DNA of 64,000 bases from Curtobacterium sp. ER1/6 (GCF_001742745.1 NZ_MJAK01000003.1:186001-250000), one strand, 5' to 3'; shown: positions 24,153 to 33,592, counted from the stretch's first letter. The notes: generated from the sequence alone by a model not told the origin. Numbers and translations are program-made.

Positions 24153-26198
24153 TCAGTCGCGTCGGTTCATCGCGGCGAGCTGCTCGTTGTACGCCTTGAG
24201 GTCGGCGTCGCCGTCGCGCTCGGCCTTGCGGTCGAGGCGCTTGGCATCGCGCTTGTCGCTCCGCACCCAGTTGCGCACCACGAGCAGGGCGACGAACACC
24301 ATCGGCAGCTCCGACGCGCCCCAGGCGATGCCGCCGCCGGTGTGCTGGTCGGCGAGGAGCGCGCGGTCGTCGGTCTGCCCGAGCGCGTGGAACCAGTCGG
24401 CCGCGAACACCGACTGCGAGGTCATCACGGCGACGCCGAAGAAGGCGTGGAAGGCCAGGGTCGCGAGCAGCGCGATGATGAGGATCGGGTACTGCGGGCG
24501 CTGCGGCCCCGGGTCGACGCCGACGAACACCCAGAAGAACAGGTAGCCGCTCAGCACGAAGTGCACGACCATCGCGACGTGCCACTCGTGCGACTGCATG
24601 GCGTACTGGAACGCCGGCGTGAAGTAGAAGACCACGAGCGACCCGGCGAAGATCGTCCCGGCCACGGCGGGCTTCGCCATGAACTGCATGTACCGCGAGT
24701 GCGTGAAGAGCATGAGCCACTCACGGGCACCGCGCGAGCCGTCGTTCCGCACCGGGAGCGTGCGCAGCGCGAGGAGCACGGGGCCGCCGAGCACGAGCGG
24801 CAGCGGCACGAACATCATGAGGAGCATGTGCTGGAGCATGTGCGACGAGAAGTGCACCATGCCGTAGACCGCCGGTCCGGCCGAGGTCGTCCAGATGAAC
24901 AGCACGCAGCCGAGCAGCCAGGCGATGGTGCGACCCACGGGCCACGAATCGCCACGCTGCCGGAGCTTCCGCACCGCGAGCAGGTACCAGCCGGCTCCGA
25001 CGACGGCGACCGCCAGGTAGACCCAGTCGATGTGCCACTGCGTCAGGTAGGTCTGCACGGTCTGCGCCGGCGGGTAGGTGTAGCCGAGCAGGCCGGACCG
25101 GGTGTCCTGTCCCGTCTCGGGTGTCTGCGGGATCGGCGGCTGCGAGCGGGACACCGCGACGGAGACACCGATCGCGACGGCCATGAACACGACCTCGGCC
25201 AGGGCGAAGCGGACGAACAACCTGCGGTCGAGCGGCGCACGGAGGAGCCCCGGCACGAGCTTCCGGCGCTGCGCGACGCCGGCGAGCCCGAGCAGCACGA
25301 GGATGACCGCCTTGACGGTGATGAGCCACCCGTAGGTCGTCGTCACGAGGTCGGCCGGACCGGTCAGGCGCAGCGAGGCGTTGACGATGCCGGAGAACGC
25401 GACCGCGGCGAACGCCCACCCCGCGAGCGTCGAGTAGCGCGCGACAACGCGTCCCGTGGCGCCCTTCGTGCGGGTGCGCAGGAGCAGCACGGCGACGAGC
25501 CCGCCGGCCCACACGCACACGGCGACCAGGTGCACGGCGAGGGAGTTCACCGCGTTCGCGTGCTCGAGCGCACCGGCCGCGTGACCGGACAGGGCGAGCG
25601 GCAGCAGCGCGAAGAGCCCGGCGACCGTCGCGACCGCCAGCGAGGTGACCCGCGTGGCGAAGGCGGCGACGAGCGTGGCGACGAGCACCGCGACGGCGGA
25701 GACGACGAGTGCCTGCCCGATCTCGACCTGGAACGCGAAGAGCAGGAAGTTGCGCGCGAACACCGGACTCGTGAGCGGGACACCCAGCGTGTTCGCGCCG
25801 GTGAACACGATCCCCACGACCGCGGCGAGGAACCACACGGCACCGGCCGCGGCACCCCAACGGGCGGCCCGGTGCTGCACGGACGACATCGTGCGGTGGT
25901 CCTGCTTCTTCGCGGGGAGCGCGAACGCGGCCACGACGAGCAGCCCGATCGACAGCGCCGCGGCGGTGTCGTGCACGACCCGGGCGACCGGCAGGCCGTA
26001 CTCCACGAGGTCACCGGCGGAGACGAGCTGCTGCGACGCGGTGAACGCGCCGGTGAGCGTCATGCCGAGCACGGCGCCGGCGACGGCGAGCGGGACGGCG
26101 ATGACCAGGACCGTCGCGACGGTGGTGGACCGTGCGGTGGTGGGGGCGGGTTCGGGTGCCGTGTCCCCGGGCTGCGTGGCGGCTGACGTGACGGTCAT
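24153..26198 (-). CDS. CopD-CtaG fusion membrane protein, second paralogue
   Basis: A 681-aa protein with many membrane helices. The CopD part (about 35-340) contains NSLAVHLVAVCVWAGGL. The CtaG part (about 390-640) has the complete His/Met cluster VHFSSHMLQHMLLMM (proposed copper ligands) and QYAMQSHEWHVAMVVHF. The C-terminus is a charged cytoplasmic tail. Likely job: copper delivery to the CuB site of an aa3-type oxidase, or copper tolerance. This copy looks more complete than the one at 787. A -10 box TACCAT (26208-26213, minus strand) stands 9 nt before the ATG. Confidence 0.87.
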   Translation of the reverse strand: MTVTSAATQPGDTAPEPAPTTARSTTVATVLVIAVPLAVAGAVLGMTLTGAFTASQQLVSAGDLVEYGLPVARVVHDTAAALSIGLLVVAAFALPAKKQDHRTMSSVQHRAARWGAAAGAVWFLAAVVGIVFTGANTLGVPLTSPVFARNFLLFAFQVEIGQALVVSAVAVLVATLVAAFATRVTSLAVATVAGLFALLPLALSGHAAGALEHANAVNSLAVHLVAVCVWAGGLVAVLLLRTRTKGATGRVVARYSTLAGWAFAAVAFSGIVNASLRLTGPADLVTTTYGWLITVKAVILVLLGLAGVAQRRKLVPGLLRAPLDRRLFVRFALAEVVFMAVAIGVSVAVSRSQPPIPQTPETGQDTRSGLLGYTYPPAQTVQTYLTQWHIDWVYLAVAVVGAGWYLLAVRKLRQRGDSWPVGRTIAWLLGCVLFIWTTSAGPAVYGMVHFSSHMLQHMLLMMFVPLPLVLGGPVLLALRTLPVRNDGSRGAREWLMLFTHSRYMQFMAKPAVAGTIFAGSLVVFYFTPAFQYAMQSHEWHVAMVVHFVLSGYLFFWVFVGVDPGPQRPQYPILIIALLATLAFHAFFGVAVMTSQSVFAADWFHALGQTDDRALLADQHTGGGIAWGASELPMVFVALLVVRNWVRSDKRDAKRLDRKAERDGDADLKAYNEQLAAMNRRD

Positions 26199-26261
26199 GA
26201 CCGTCCAATGGTAGGTCCGCCGCCTGACACCACCATCCCAGTCCGGCAGCGGGCGGGCCCG

Positions 26262-27383
26262 TCAGTCCCGGTGCTCCCAGATCCCCTCGCTGCCCACCCC
26301 GACGAAGCCGACGGCCTCGTTGACGTCGAGCATCGGCCGGTTCTCCTCGGCGTTGAACGTGACGATCGACGGCCGGCCCGGGAAGTCCCGCTCGATCGTC
26401 TCGATCCCGACCACCTTGAGCAGCCACCCGAGCCGGTGCCCGCGGTGCTCACGGAGCACGAGGGTGTCCCACTGCATGACCGGGCGCTCCGGGTTCTCCG
26501 GCACCTTGAGCTGGCTGAAACCGACGAGGGCGGTGTCCTCGACGTGCTCGACCGCGATCGTGAGCATCGTGTGCGGGCCGGTCGCCAACTGCTCCTCGGA
26601 CTCGCGGACGCGCTCGCCGGTCCAGACGTCCTCAGGCTCCTGCATGTCGCCCTCGGGGGCATCGGTGCTCATCCTCGTGTGCAGGAGCGCGAGGTCGTCG
26701 AGCCACCGGTCCGGGGTCGGGCCGGTCCACGTGTGCACCCGGAAACCGGGGCCGGCCGCCGTGGCCGCGCGCTCGTGCAGGGCGCGCACGACCGACCCGT
26801 CCGCCGGCAGCCCGAGCCGACTCATCCGGTTGACCTGACCAAAGCGCCAGCCGCGGCCGGTCAGGAAGCGCACGCCGGCCTCGTCCGCGGGCACGGCGCC
26901 GTGGCCGGTGGGTGCTGCGACGTACCCGGGCCCGGCACCGGGGCCGACCTGCCGCGAGACGGCGTAGGTCTTCCACTGGGTGCGGCCCTCGGCACGGGCG
27001 AGCTGCTCGAGGTGGTCGGCGAGCAGGGTCCCGACGCCGCGGCGCTGCCGGTCGGGCCGGACGCCGAGCGACAGCCAGCAGTTCGTCGTGCCCGGCTCGG
27101 TCCTCGAGTCGTACGCCCCCGACGCCACGACCTCGCCCGCATCGTGGCGCACGACGAACAGGCGGCTCGGGGCCCCGGGTTCGTGGCACATCGGCAGGTA
27201 CTCGGCGGGCGTCCACGAGACCTCGCGCAGTCCGTGCACCGCGAACTCGGCGGCGTCGGACACCGCGAGCCAGTCCCGGAACGCCTGCACCCGCGTCGGG
27301 TCGTCGTCCATCGTCGTCGGGACGTCGAGCTCCTCGACGGTCCAGGTGTCGGTGGTGTCGGTGGTGTCGGTGGTGCCGGTCAC
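26262..27383 (-). CDS. Two-domain GNAT N-acetyltransferase
   Basis: About 373 aa, containing two GNAT folds. The first has the acetyl-CoA loop VRPDRQRRGVGTLLADHL; the second has LVLREHRGHRLGWLLKVVG. The tandem layout resembles mycothiol synthase and related enzymes, but the acceptor is unknown. I chose the GTG at 27383 because a G-rich Shine-Dalgarno-like GAGGGGGG lies just upstream. The beginning contains a 9-bp tandem repeat that encodes TTDTTDTTD and could vary in copy number. An upstream in-frame ATG at 27467 is less likely. Confidence 0.82.
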   Translation of the reverse strand: MTGTTDTTDTTDTWTVEELDVPTTMDDDPTRVQAFRDWLAVSDAAEFAVHGLREVSWTPAEYLPMCHEPGAPSRLFVVRHDAGEVVASGAYDSRTEPGTTNCWLSLGVRPDRQRRGVGTLLADHLEQLARAEGRTQWKTYAVSRQVGPGAGPGYVAAPTGHGAVPADEAGVRFLTGRGWRFGQVNRMSRLGLPADGSVVRALHERAATAAGPGFRVHTWTGPTPDRWLDDLALLHTRMSTDAPEGDMQEPEDVWTGERVRESEEQLATGPHTMLTIAVEHVEDTALVGFSQLKVPENPERPVMQWDTLVLREHRGHRLGWLLKVVGIETIERDFPGRPSIVTFNAEENRPMLDVNEAVGFVGVGSEGIWEHRD

Positions 27384-27474
27384 GGGTGCCCCCCTCGTGC
27401 GGCCGGTCGGACGGCCGTCGTCCGCCACCCCGGTGGGCAGCCTCGCAGCATACCGGGGGCGCGCCACCGGCCGC

Positions 27475-27480
27475 TAGGCT
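27475..27480 (+). promoter_or_regulatory. -10 box, leaderless promoter of dcd
   Basis: TAGGCT, 6 nt before the GTG at 27487, identical in box and spacing to the one at 775. Confidence 0.6.
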
Positions 27481-27486
27481 TCGTGC

Positions 27487-28074
27487 GTGCTGCTCTCCGA
27501 CCGCGACATCACCGCCCAGCTCGCCGACGGCCGGATCGGCCTCGATCCGTACGACGCCGCCCTCGTCCAGCCGTCGAGCATCGACGTCCGGCTCGACAAG
27601 TACTTCCGGCTGTTCGACAACCACAAGTACCCGCACATCGACCCCGCCGAGGACCAGCCCGAGCTCACGCGCCTGGTGGAGACCGACCCGGACGAGGCGT
27701 TCGTGCTGCACCCGGGGGAGTTCGTGCTCGGCTCGACGTTCGAGGTCGTGACCCTGCCGGACGACATCGCCGCGCGCCTCGAGGGCAAGAGCTCGCTCGG
27801 CCGTCTCGGGCTCCTCACGCACTCGACGGCGGGCTTCATCGACCCGGGCTTCTCCGGGCACGTCACGCTCGAGCTGTCGAACGTCGCCACGCTGCCGATC
27901 AAGCTCTGGCCCGGCATGAAGATCGGCCAGCTCTGCTTCTTCCAGCTCTCGAGCCCGGCGGACAAGCCGTACGGCTCGGCGGAGTACCAGTCGCGGTACC
28001 AGGGGCAGCGCGGCCCGACGCCATCGCGCTCGGCGCTCAACTTCCACCGCGCGGACGTCTCCCGCCGGGACTGA
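27487..28074 (+). CDS. dcd: dCTP deaminase
   Basis: A 195-aa enzyme of the dUTPase superfamily that deaminates dCTP in pyrimidine deoxynucleotide synthesis. Motifs seen: [14 protein letters not shown] (30-43), the nucleotide-binding KSSLGRLG (101-108), [11 protein letters not shown] (112-122), and [10 protein letters not shown]. Length and sequence resemble the actinobacterial enzymes that are bifunctional and make dUMP directly, but I cannot separate that from the simple deaminase here. The GTG start is preceded only by a -10 box. Confidence 0.95.
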   Translation: MLLSDRDITAQLADGRIGLDPYDAALVQPSSIDVRLDKYFRLFDNHKYPHIDPAEDQPELTRLVETDPDEAFVLHPGEFVLGSTFEVVTLPDDIAARLEGKSSLGRLGLLTHSTAGFIDPGFSGHVTLELSNVATLPIKLWPGMKIGQLCFFQLSSPADKPYGSAEYQSRYQGQRGPTPSRSALNFHRADVSRRD

Positions 28075-28155
28075 CCCGAGCCGGGGCCGATCGAACTCCG
28101 GTCGTCCTTCGTGACACGGTGCGCGTCATCATCGGGCAACATTTCGCATTCTGTG

Positions 28156-28161
28156 TATCGT
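28156..28161 (+). promoter_or_regulatory. -10 box, leaderless promoter of the HTH-MNT/HEPN pair
   Basis: TATCGT ends 6 nt before the ATG at 28168. The 40 bp upstream are clearly more AT-rich than the surroundings. Confidence 0.55.
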
Positions 28162-28167
28162 GGCCGC

Positions 28168-28689
28168 ATGGCCGAAGTCCCCGTCCCCGTGCCGCGGCCG
28201 ATCCCGGCGTCCGAGCTGATCCGAGACGCCCGGACGCGCGCGGGGCTCACCCAGGTGCAGCTCGCCGCGCGCGCCGGGGTCACGCAGAGCGTCATCAGCA
28301 CCTACGAGAACGGCCGACGGGAGCCCTCGCTCACCGCGCTGCAACGCCTCGTGCGCGCCGCGGGCTTCGAGGCTTCCATCGACCTGCTCCCGTCCTGCGC
28401 ACCCCCGCCGCTGCACGACCGCGTCGCCGCGGCACGGGACGACCTGATCACGGCGGTGCGTCGGAACGGCGGGACCCGGCCGCGGCTCGTCCCGGCCGAG
28501 CGCCGCGCGCACGAGCGGTCCCGGGAGCGGGACGCGCTCGGGCTCATCGTCGACCTCGAGCCGGGCGCCGGGATCTTCACGCTCATGCGGATCCAGGACG
28601 AGGCCGAGCGGTTGCTCGACGCCGAGGTCGAGGTGCTGGACGGCGCGGGCACCGACCCGGAGCGCTGTCGGAAGGCCGTGCCGCTGTGA
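28168..28689 (+). CDS. XRE-type HTH fused to a degenerate MNT nucleotidyltransferase domain
   Basis: A 173-aa protein. Residues 16-70 form an XRE helix-turn-helix (AGLTQVQLAARAGVTQSVISTYENG). Residues about 84-173 follow the plan of MNT-type minimal nucleotidyltransferases: LIVDLEPGAGIFTLMRIQDEA and a C-terminal KAVPL are family-like. The catalytic GS...DxD segment has decayed: the place of GS reads VPAERR and the place of SDxDL reads RDALGL. HTH-MNT proteins are known antitoxins of HEPN toxins, and a HEPN-like gene follows with a GTGA overlap. It probably keeps DNA-binding autoregulation. Confidence 0.75.
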   Translation: MAEVPVPVPRPIPASELIRDARTRAGLTQVQLAARAGVTQSVISTYENGRREPSLTALQRLVRAAGFEASIDLLPSCAPPPLHDRVAAARDDLITAVRRNGGTRPRLVPAERRAHERSRERDALGLIVDLEPGAGIFTLMRIQDEAERLLDAEVEVLDGAGTDPERCRKAVPL

Positions 28690-29033
28690 GACCGGGCACG
28701 GGGGAGCTGCTCGACGAGGTCGTGGAGGCCTGCGCGGCCATCGAGCGGTACGTCGACGACTCGCCGCCCTCGGACCTCGTGCTCGACGCCGTCCGGATGC
28801 GGCTCGTCGAGATCGGGGTGGCGGTCGCCGCGCTCCCGGACGACCTGACGGCCTCGGAGCCGGGCATCCCGTGGCGGCGGCTGGCCGCGATCGGGGACCG
28901 CCTGACGAACGGCCGACGTCCGGTCTCGCCGCCGGTGCTGGTCTGGACCGCGCGGGTGGACGCACCGCGGCTCCGCGAGGCGGCCGCCCGGCTCCGCGAC
29001 CGTCACGCGCTCCGCGCCGACCCGACCAGCTGA
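28686..29033 (+). CDS. HEPN-like (HepT/DUF86-type) protein, active site degenerate
   Basis: A 115-aa all-helical protein, partner of the upstream HTH-MNT gene (GTG start inside its stop). The family-typical run IPWRRLAAIGDRLTNG (61-76), followed by VLVW, matches the HepT region that normally reads like IPWxxIxxMRNxLxHGY. The catalytic Arg is Gly70, the His is Asn75, and the Tyr that MNT enzymes AMPylate is Arg77. RNase activity is therefore unlikely. It may be a structural or regulatory remnant. A REP-like hairpin begins right at its stop. Confidence 0.68.
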   Translation: MRPGTGELLDEVVEACAAIERYVDDSPPSDLVLDAVRMRLVEIGVAVAALPDDLTASEPGIPWRRLAAIGDRLTNGRRPVSPPVLVWTARVDAPRLREAAARLRDRHALRADPTS

Positions 29034-29034
29034 C

Positions 29035-29076
29035 GGACGGGAGGCGCGTGGCGGCGTCGCCGCGCGCCTCCCGTCC
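29035..29076. repeat. REP-like hairpin
   Basis: Arms GGACGGGAGGCGCG (29035-29048) and CGCGCCTCCCGTCC (29063-29076), a 14-bp stem with a smaller GGCG/CGCC stem in the loop. It begins 2 nt after the HEPN stop and probably ends that transcript. Confidence 0.85.
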
Positions 29077-29124
29077 GCCGCCTGCCCACGAGAGCAACCG
29101 GGTCGTCTCGCGCCCGGGACGCGG

Positions 29125-29160
29125 GAAGGCCCCGTCTCGCCGGAGCGAGACGGGGCCTTC
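29125..29160. terminator. Terminator of the sugar ABC operon
   Basis: A perfect 16-bp stem GAAGGCCCCGTCTCGC (29125-29140, 29145-29160) with CGGA loop, 31 nt after the end of the minus-strand binding-protein gene. It can also act on the plus strand. Confidence 0.85.
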
Positions 29161-29191
29161 TGCGGTGCTGTGGTGCTGCTGCGGAAGGGGA

Positions 29192-30307
29192 TCAGCCCTT
29201 CTTGGCGAGCTCCTCGAGGGTGTCGTTGCCCTTGTACGCCTCGACCGCGTTCTCCTTGGTGACGAGGACCGGCGTCAGCTCGACGGCCGGGACGACCTTC
29301 TTGCCGTTGTCGTTGTTCTTGTCGTCCGTGGTCTTCGGGGTCTTGCCGTCGGCGAGGTCCGACACCAGGTCGATGGCGGCCTGGGCCTCCTCGGTGGTGT
29401 TCTTGTAGATGGTCGAGTACTGCTCGCCCTGCATGATCAGCGGGATCGACGCGGTCTCGGAGTCCTGACCGGTGACGACCGGGTTCGGCTTGCCGGCCGC
29501 CTTGGTGGCGGTCAGGATCGCGCGGGCCAGGGTGTCGTTCGGCGACAGGACGCCGTCGAGCTCGGTGTTCGTGTACGACTTCGTCAGGATGTCGGTCATG
29601 CGCGACTGGGCGTTCTGCGCGAGCCAACCCTGCGTGTTGGTGTCCGAGAAGCTGGTGCGACCCGAGACGACCTTGAGCGTGCCGTCGTCGATCTTCGGCT
29701 GGAGCACGTCCATGGCGCCGTTGAAGAAGACCTTCGCGTTGGCGTCGTCGGGCGAGCCGGAGAAGAGCTCGATGTTGTACGGGCCGTTCGGCTTCTTGGC
29801 CTTGAGTCCGTCGAGCAGGGCCTGGCCCTGCAGCTGGCCGACCTTGAAGTTGTTGAACGCGACGTAGTAGTCGACGTTCTCGGTGTTCAGGATGTTGCGG
29901 TCCCAGGCGATGACGACGGCGCCGGACTTCTTGGCGGCCTGCACCTGCGTGCCGAGCTGCGAACCGTCGGCGGCACCGATGATGATCGCCTTCGCGCCCT
30001 TGGTGACCATCGACTGGATCTGGCCCTGCTGGTCCGGGACCGGGTTGCCGGCGTTGGCGTACTGGATGTCGGCCTTGAAGCCGGCGTCCTCGATCGACTT
30101 CTCGAACGCGGCGCCCGCGAGCACCCAGTTCTGCGAGGTCTTGGCGGGGAGCGCGACGCCGATCAGGTCGCCCTTCTTGATCTGGACGTTCGAGGCGCCG
30201 CCGGTCGAGCCGGAGCCGGCGTCCGAGTTGCCGCGGGCCGAGCAGCCGCTGAGGGCCAGGCCCGCGACGAGTGCCAGACCGATGCCGGCGATGAGCTTCT
30301 TGCGCAT
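29192..30307 (-). CDS. Sugar ABC transporter substrate-binding lipoprotein (ChvE-like)
   Basis: A 371-aa periplasmic-binding-type lipoprotein. The signal sequence ends in the lipobox LALSGC with Cys22. The body is a type-1 sugar-binding fold close to ChvE/XylF-like proteins, for example IAWDRNILNTENVDYYVAFNN and PVVTGQDSETASI. Likely ligands are xylose, arabinose, galactose or glucose. It is the last gene of a three-gene operon, an unusual place, and a 10-bp hairpin separates it from the permease gene. The ribosome site before the ATG (AAGAGAAAG) is modest. Confidence 0.92.
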   Translation of the reverse strand: MRKKLIAGIGLALVAGLALSGCSARGNSDAGSGSTGGASNVQIKKGDLIGVALPAKTSQNWVLAGAAFEKSIEDAGFKADIQYANAGNPVPDQQGQIQSMVTKGAKAIIIGAADGSQLGTQVQAAKKSGAVVIAWDRNILNTENVDYYVAFNNFKVGQLQGQALLDGLKAKKPNGPYNIELFSGSPDDANAKVFFNGAMDVLQPKIDDGTLKVVSGRTSFSDTNTQGWLAQNAQSRMTDILTKSYTNTELDGVLSPNDTLARAILTATKAAGKPNPVVTGQDSETASIPLIMQGEQYSTIYKNTTEEAQAAIDLVSDLADGKTPKTTDDKNNDNGKKVVPAVELTPVLVTKENAVEAYKGNDTLEELAKKG

Positions 30308-30358
30308 GAGATTGCTTTCTCTTCGTTGAGGAGTGGTGCTGTGTGGTGCGGGGATCGT

Positions 30359-30386
30359 GCGGGTGGCCACCGGGGTGGCCACCCGC
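30359..30386 (-). promoter_or_regulatory. Intercistronic hairpin before the binding-protein gene
   Basis: Arms GCGGGTGGCC (30359-30368) and GGCCACCCGC (30377-30386). It sits directly after the permease stop inside the operon and could slow 3' decay or set the level of the binding protein relative to the membrane parts. Confidence 0.5.
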
Positions 30387-30392
30387 CACGTG

Positions 30393-31685
30393 TTACTGGA
30401 CGTTGACCTTCTCGGGCTGGTCCTCGATGCTCCGCGGCTGCTGCGCGGCCACCGTGTTCTGTTCGGTGTCCTTCCGCTGGAACTGCTTCAACATCCCGCC
30501 GATCAGGGACGGACGACCCTGCGACTTCGAGTAGACGTCGAAGGCGACGGCGACGAGCAGGACGAGACCGCGGATGATCTGGACGCGGTTGGACTCGAGG
30601 CCCACCAGCGACAGACCGTTGGACAGCAGGGCCATGACGAGACCACCGATGATCGATCCGGAGATCGTGCCGATGCCACCGGCGACCGCGGCGCCACCGA
30701 CGAACACGGCGGCGATCGCGTCGAGCTCCCAGCCGGTGCCGTCGGCGGGGCCCGAGGCGCCCGAGTAGCCGACGAACACCATGCCGGCGATCGCGGCGAG
30801 GACCGACATGTTCATCATGACGAAGAAGTTGACCTTGCGGGCGCTGACGCCGGACAGGACGGCGGCGTTCGCGTTGCCACCGACCGCGTAGACCTGGCGG
30901 CCGAAGATCGTGTTCTTGGTGAGGAAGCCGTAGACGATGGTCAGCACGCCGAGGATGATCGCGACGATCGGGATCGACGTGCCGGCGGGACCGGCGGCGA
31001 ACAGGTACGTCGCGACGAGGGTGACGGCGACCAGGATGCCCGTGCGGACGATCGAGACCCAGAGCGGGACGAGCTCAGCCTGCATCTTCTTGCGACGCTG
31101 ACGGCCGCGCATCTCGAGGAAGATCAGCACGAGGCAGGTGACGATGCCGAGGATCAGCGTGCCGTTCGAGAACCCGAAGTCCGGGCCGAAGTCGGGCAGG
31201 AAGCCCGAACCGATCTGCGCGTAGTCGTCCGGCACCGGCTGCGAGGTCGAGTTGCCGATGATCTGGTTCGCACCGCGGAAGATCAGCTGGCCGGCCAGGG
31301 TCACGATGAAGGCCGGGACCTTCACGAACGCGACCCAGAAGCCCTGCCAGGCACCGACCGCGGCACCGACGGCGAGGCCGAGGATGATCGCGGCCCACGC
31401 CGGGAAGTTCCACTGCGCCATCGACTGGGCGACGATGATGCCGGTGAAGGCCGCCACCGAACCGACCGACAGGTCGATGTGCCCGGCGATGATCACCATG
31501 ACCATCCCCAGCGCCAGGATGAGGATGTAGGAGTACTGCAGGAACACGTTGATGATGTTCGTCGGCTCGAGGATGAGCCCGTTCGTCAGGATCGAGAACA
31601 GGATCAGGATCGCGATGAGCGCGATGATCATGCCGTACTGGCCGATGCTGTTGCCCTTGCCGAAGAGCAGTTTCAGGTTCTTCAT
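30393..31685 (-). CDS. Multiple-sugar ABC transporter permease (GguB/MmsB/XylH-like)
   Basis: A 430-aa permease with about ten membrane helices. The conserved signature of the ribose/xylose permease family is present: [21 protein letters not shown], and later [20 protein letters not shown] and [21 protein letters not shown]. At 430 aa it is of the long XylH/GguB type, not the short RbsC type. The ATG overlaps the stop of the ATPase gene (ATGA). The C-terminal 40 residues are charged and cytoplasmic. Confidence 0.93.
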   Translation of the reverse strand: MKNLKLLFGKGNSIGQYGMIIALIAILILFSILTNGLILEPTNIINVFLQYSYILILALGMVMVIIAGHIDLSVGSVAAFTGIIVAQSMAQWNFPAWAAIILGLAVGAAVGAWQGFWVAFVKVPAFIVTLAGQLIFRGANQIIGNSTSQPVPDDYAQIGSGFLPDFGPDFGFSNGTLILGIVTCLVLIFLEMRGRQRRKKMQAELVPLWVSIVRTGILVAVTLVATYLFAAGPAGTSIPIVAIILGVLTIVYGFLTKNTIFGRQVYAVGGNANAAVLSGVSARKVNFFVMMNMSVLAAIAGMVFVGYSGASGPADGTGWELDAIAAVFVGGAAVAGGIGTISGSIIGGLVMALLSNGLSLVGLESNRVQIIRGLVLLVAVAFDVYSKSQGRPSLIGGMLKQFQRKDTEQNTVAAQQPRSIEDQPEKVNVQ

Positions 31686-33274
31686 GAGATCAGTGCGCCC
31701 TTCCGCGCGGAGGTCATGCTGCGCATGAGGGTTTCGGGATCGGCCTGGTCCGCGGGGACGTCGGCCGTGATCTGGCCCTCGAAGATCGTGTAGATCCGGT
31801 CGGAGAGGCCGAGGAGTTCGGGGAGCTCGGAGGAGATGAGGATGATGCCCTTCCCCTGTGCCGCGAGCTGCTGGATGATGCCGTAGATCTCGAACTTCGC
31901 GCCCACGTCGATGCCGCGGGTCGGCTCGTCGAGGATCAGCAGGTCGGGGTCGGTGAACATCCACTTGGACAGGACGACCTTCTGCTGGTTCCCGCCCGAC
32001 AGCTTGCCGACGTTCTCCTCGACGGTCGGCACCTTCGTGCGGAGCATCTTCCGGTAGCGCTCGGCGACGTCGTACTCCTCGAGGGAGTCGACGACGCCGG
32101 CCTTCGAGATCTTCGGCAGGTCGGCGGCGACCGTCGAGCGCTTGACCGTGTCGAGCAGGTTCAGGCCGAGGGCCTTGCGGTCCTCGGAGACGTAGCCGAG
32201 GCCGTTCGCGATGGCCTGCTGGACGTTCGCCACCTTGATCTCGCGGCCGTCCTTGATGATCTGGCCGTCGATGAAGGTGCCGTACGAGCGCCCGAAGATG
32301 CTCATCGCGAGCTCGGTGCGGCCGGCACCCATGAGGCCGGCGAAGCCGACGATCTCACCACGACGGACGTGGAAGTTCGAGCCCTTGGCGACCAGGCGGG
32401 ACGAGTCCTGCGGGTGCTGGACGGTCCAGTTCTTCACCTCGAAGAAGACCTCGCCGATCTTCGGCGTGCGGTCCGGGAACCGGCTCTCGAGCGAGCGGCC
32501 GACCATCCCGCGGATGATGCGGTCCTCGTTGACGCCGTCGCCCTTCACGTTGAGCGTCTCGATCGCCTTGCCGTCACGGATGATCGTGATCTCGTCGGCG
32601 ATCTGCTCGATCTCGTTGAGCTTGTGGCTGATGATGATGCTCGCGATGCCGCGGGACTTCAGTCCGACGATCAGGTCGAGCAGGTGCTGCGAGTCGTTCT
32701 CGTTGAGCGCGGCGGTCGGCTCGTCGAGGATGAGGAGCTTGACGTCCTTGTGCAGGGCCTTCGCGATCTCGACGAGCTGCTGCTTGCCGACACCGAGGTT
32801 CTTGATCTGCGTGTCCGGGTCGTCGTTCAGGCCGACGCGGGCAAGCAGGTCCTGGGCGCGCAGCTGGGCGGCGGTCCAGTCGATGACGCCGAAGCGGCCG
32901 GGCTCGTTGCCGAGGAACAGGTTCTCGGTGATCGACAGCTCGGGGATGAGCGCGAGCTCCTGGTGGATGATGACGATGCCGGCCTGCTCGGACTGCTTGA
33001 TGTCCTTGAAGCGGACCTCTTCGCCCTCGTAGACGATCTCGCCGCTGTAGGTGCCGTACGGGTAGACGCCCGACAGCACCTTCATGAGGGTCGACTTGCC
33101 GGCCCCGTTCTCGCCGCAGATCGCGTGGATCTCGCCGGCGCGGACGCTCAGCGACACGTCCGAGAGCGCCTTGACACCAGGGAACTCCTTGGTGATCGAG
33201 CGCATCTCGAGCAGGGTCTCGGCGCTGGTGACGGACCTGGTGGCCAGGTCCGGTCCCTGTGGGGTTGACGCCAC
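31682..33274 (-). CDS. Multiple-sugar ABC transporter, double ATPase (GguA/MmsA/XylG-like)
   Basis: A 530-aa protein with two fused ABC domains as in RbsA/XylG. The first has Walker [10 protein letters not shown], a signature replaced by [16 protein letters not shown], and Walker [12 protein letters not shown]. The second has the reduced nucleotide loop [25 protein letters not shown], and [14 protein letters not shown]. The unequal domains are normal for this family. It is the first gene of the operon; the GTG is preceded by AAGGAG. Expression should be under the LacI protein encoded upstream. Confidence 0.94.
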   Translation of the reverse strand: MASTPQGPDLATRSVTSAETLLEMRSITKEFPGVKALSDVSLSVRAGEIHAICGENGAGKSTLMKVLSGVYPYGTYSGEIVYEGEEVRFKDIKQSEQAGIVIIHQELALIPELSITENLFLGNEPGRFGVIDWTAAQLRAQDLLARVGLNDDPDTQIKNLGVGKQQLVEIAKALHKDVKLLILDEPTAALNENDSQHLLDLIVGLKSRGIASIIISHKLNEIEQIADEITIIRDGKAIETLNVKGDGVNEDRIIRGMVGRSLESRFPDRTPKIGEVFFEVKNWTVQHPQDSSRLVAKGSNFHVRRGEIVGFAGLMGAGRTELAMSIFGRSYGTFIDGQIIKDGREIKVANVQQAIANGLGYVSEDRKALGLNLLDTVKRSTVAADLPKISKAGVVDSLEEYDVAERYRKMLRTKVPTVEENVGKLSGGNQQKVVLSKWMFTDPDLLILDEPTRGIDVGAKFEIYGIIQQLAAQGKGIILISSELPELLGLSDRIYTIFEGQITADVPADQADPETLMRSMTSARKGALIS

Positions 33275-33396
33275 GGTGCATCTCCTTCTGCCGCTGCGGT
33301 GCGGCAGTCCTTCGGGTGGTGAGCTGCGGCATCGGGGGCACAGGAGTCCTGTGCGGACCCCGTTGTCGCGTCCGGTGTCCCGATCGTGTGACGGTC

Positions 33397-33412
33397 ATGT
33401 GACCGTTCACAT
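33397..33412. promoter_or_regulatory. LacI-type operator in front of the sugar ABC operon
   Basis: ATGTGACCGTTCACAT, a 16-bp near-palindrome (7 of 8 positions symmetric), just downstream of the predicted start of transcription. The same site precedes the lacI gene. Confidence 0.75.
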
Positions 33413-33427
33413 CGGCGGAACGGAGGT

Positions 33428-33458
33428 AATTTACGCACAGCCCCGTCGCGGCTGTCAA
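33428..33458 (-). promoter_or_regulatory. Promoter of the sugar ABC operon
   Basis: On the minus strand, a consensus -35 TTGACA (33453-33458) and -10 TAAATT (33428-33433) with a 19-bp spacer (18 if GTAAAT is used). One of few full sigma-70-type promoters in the window. Confidence 0.65.
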
Positions 33459-33557
33459 TTCGGTTCGGTCGCGTTTTCGTAACGGCCCGCGTGATCCGGC
33501 CTGATCCGCGTGCTGACGGCCCCCGAGGTGGGGTGGTCGGTCGTCGCCCGGAGCGGA

Positions 33558-33592
33558 CGGGAGGCGCGTGACGGGCCGTCCCGCGCCTCCCG
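33558..33592. terminator. REP-like hairpin after the lacI gene
   Basis: Arms CGGGAGGCGCG (33558-33568) and CGCGCCTCCCG (33582-33592), 18 nt beyond the end of the minus-strand regulator gene. Same repeat family as 7133-7180. Confidence 0.75.
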
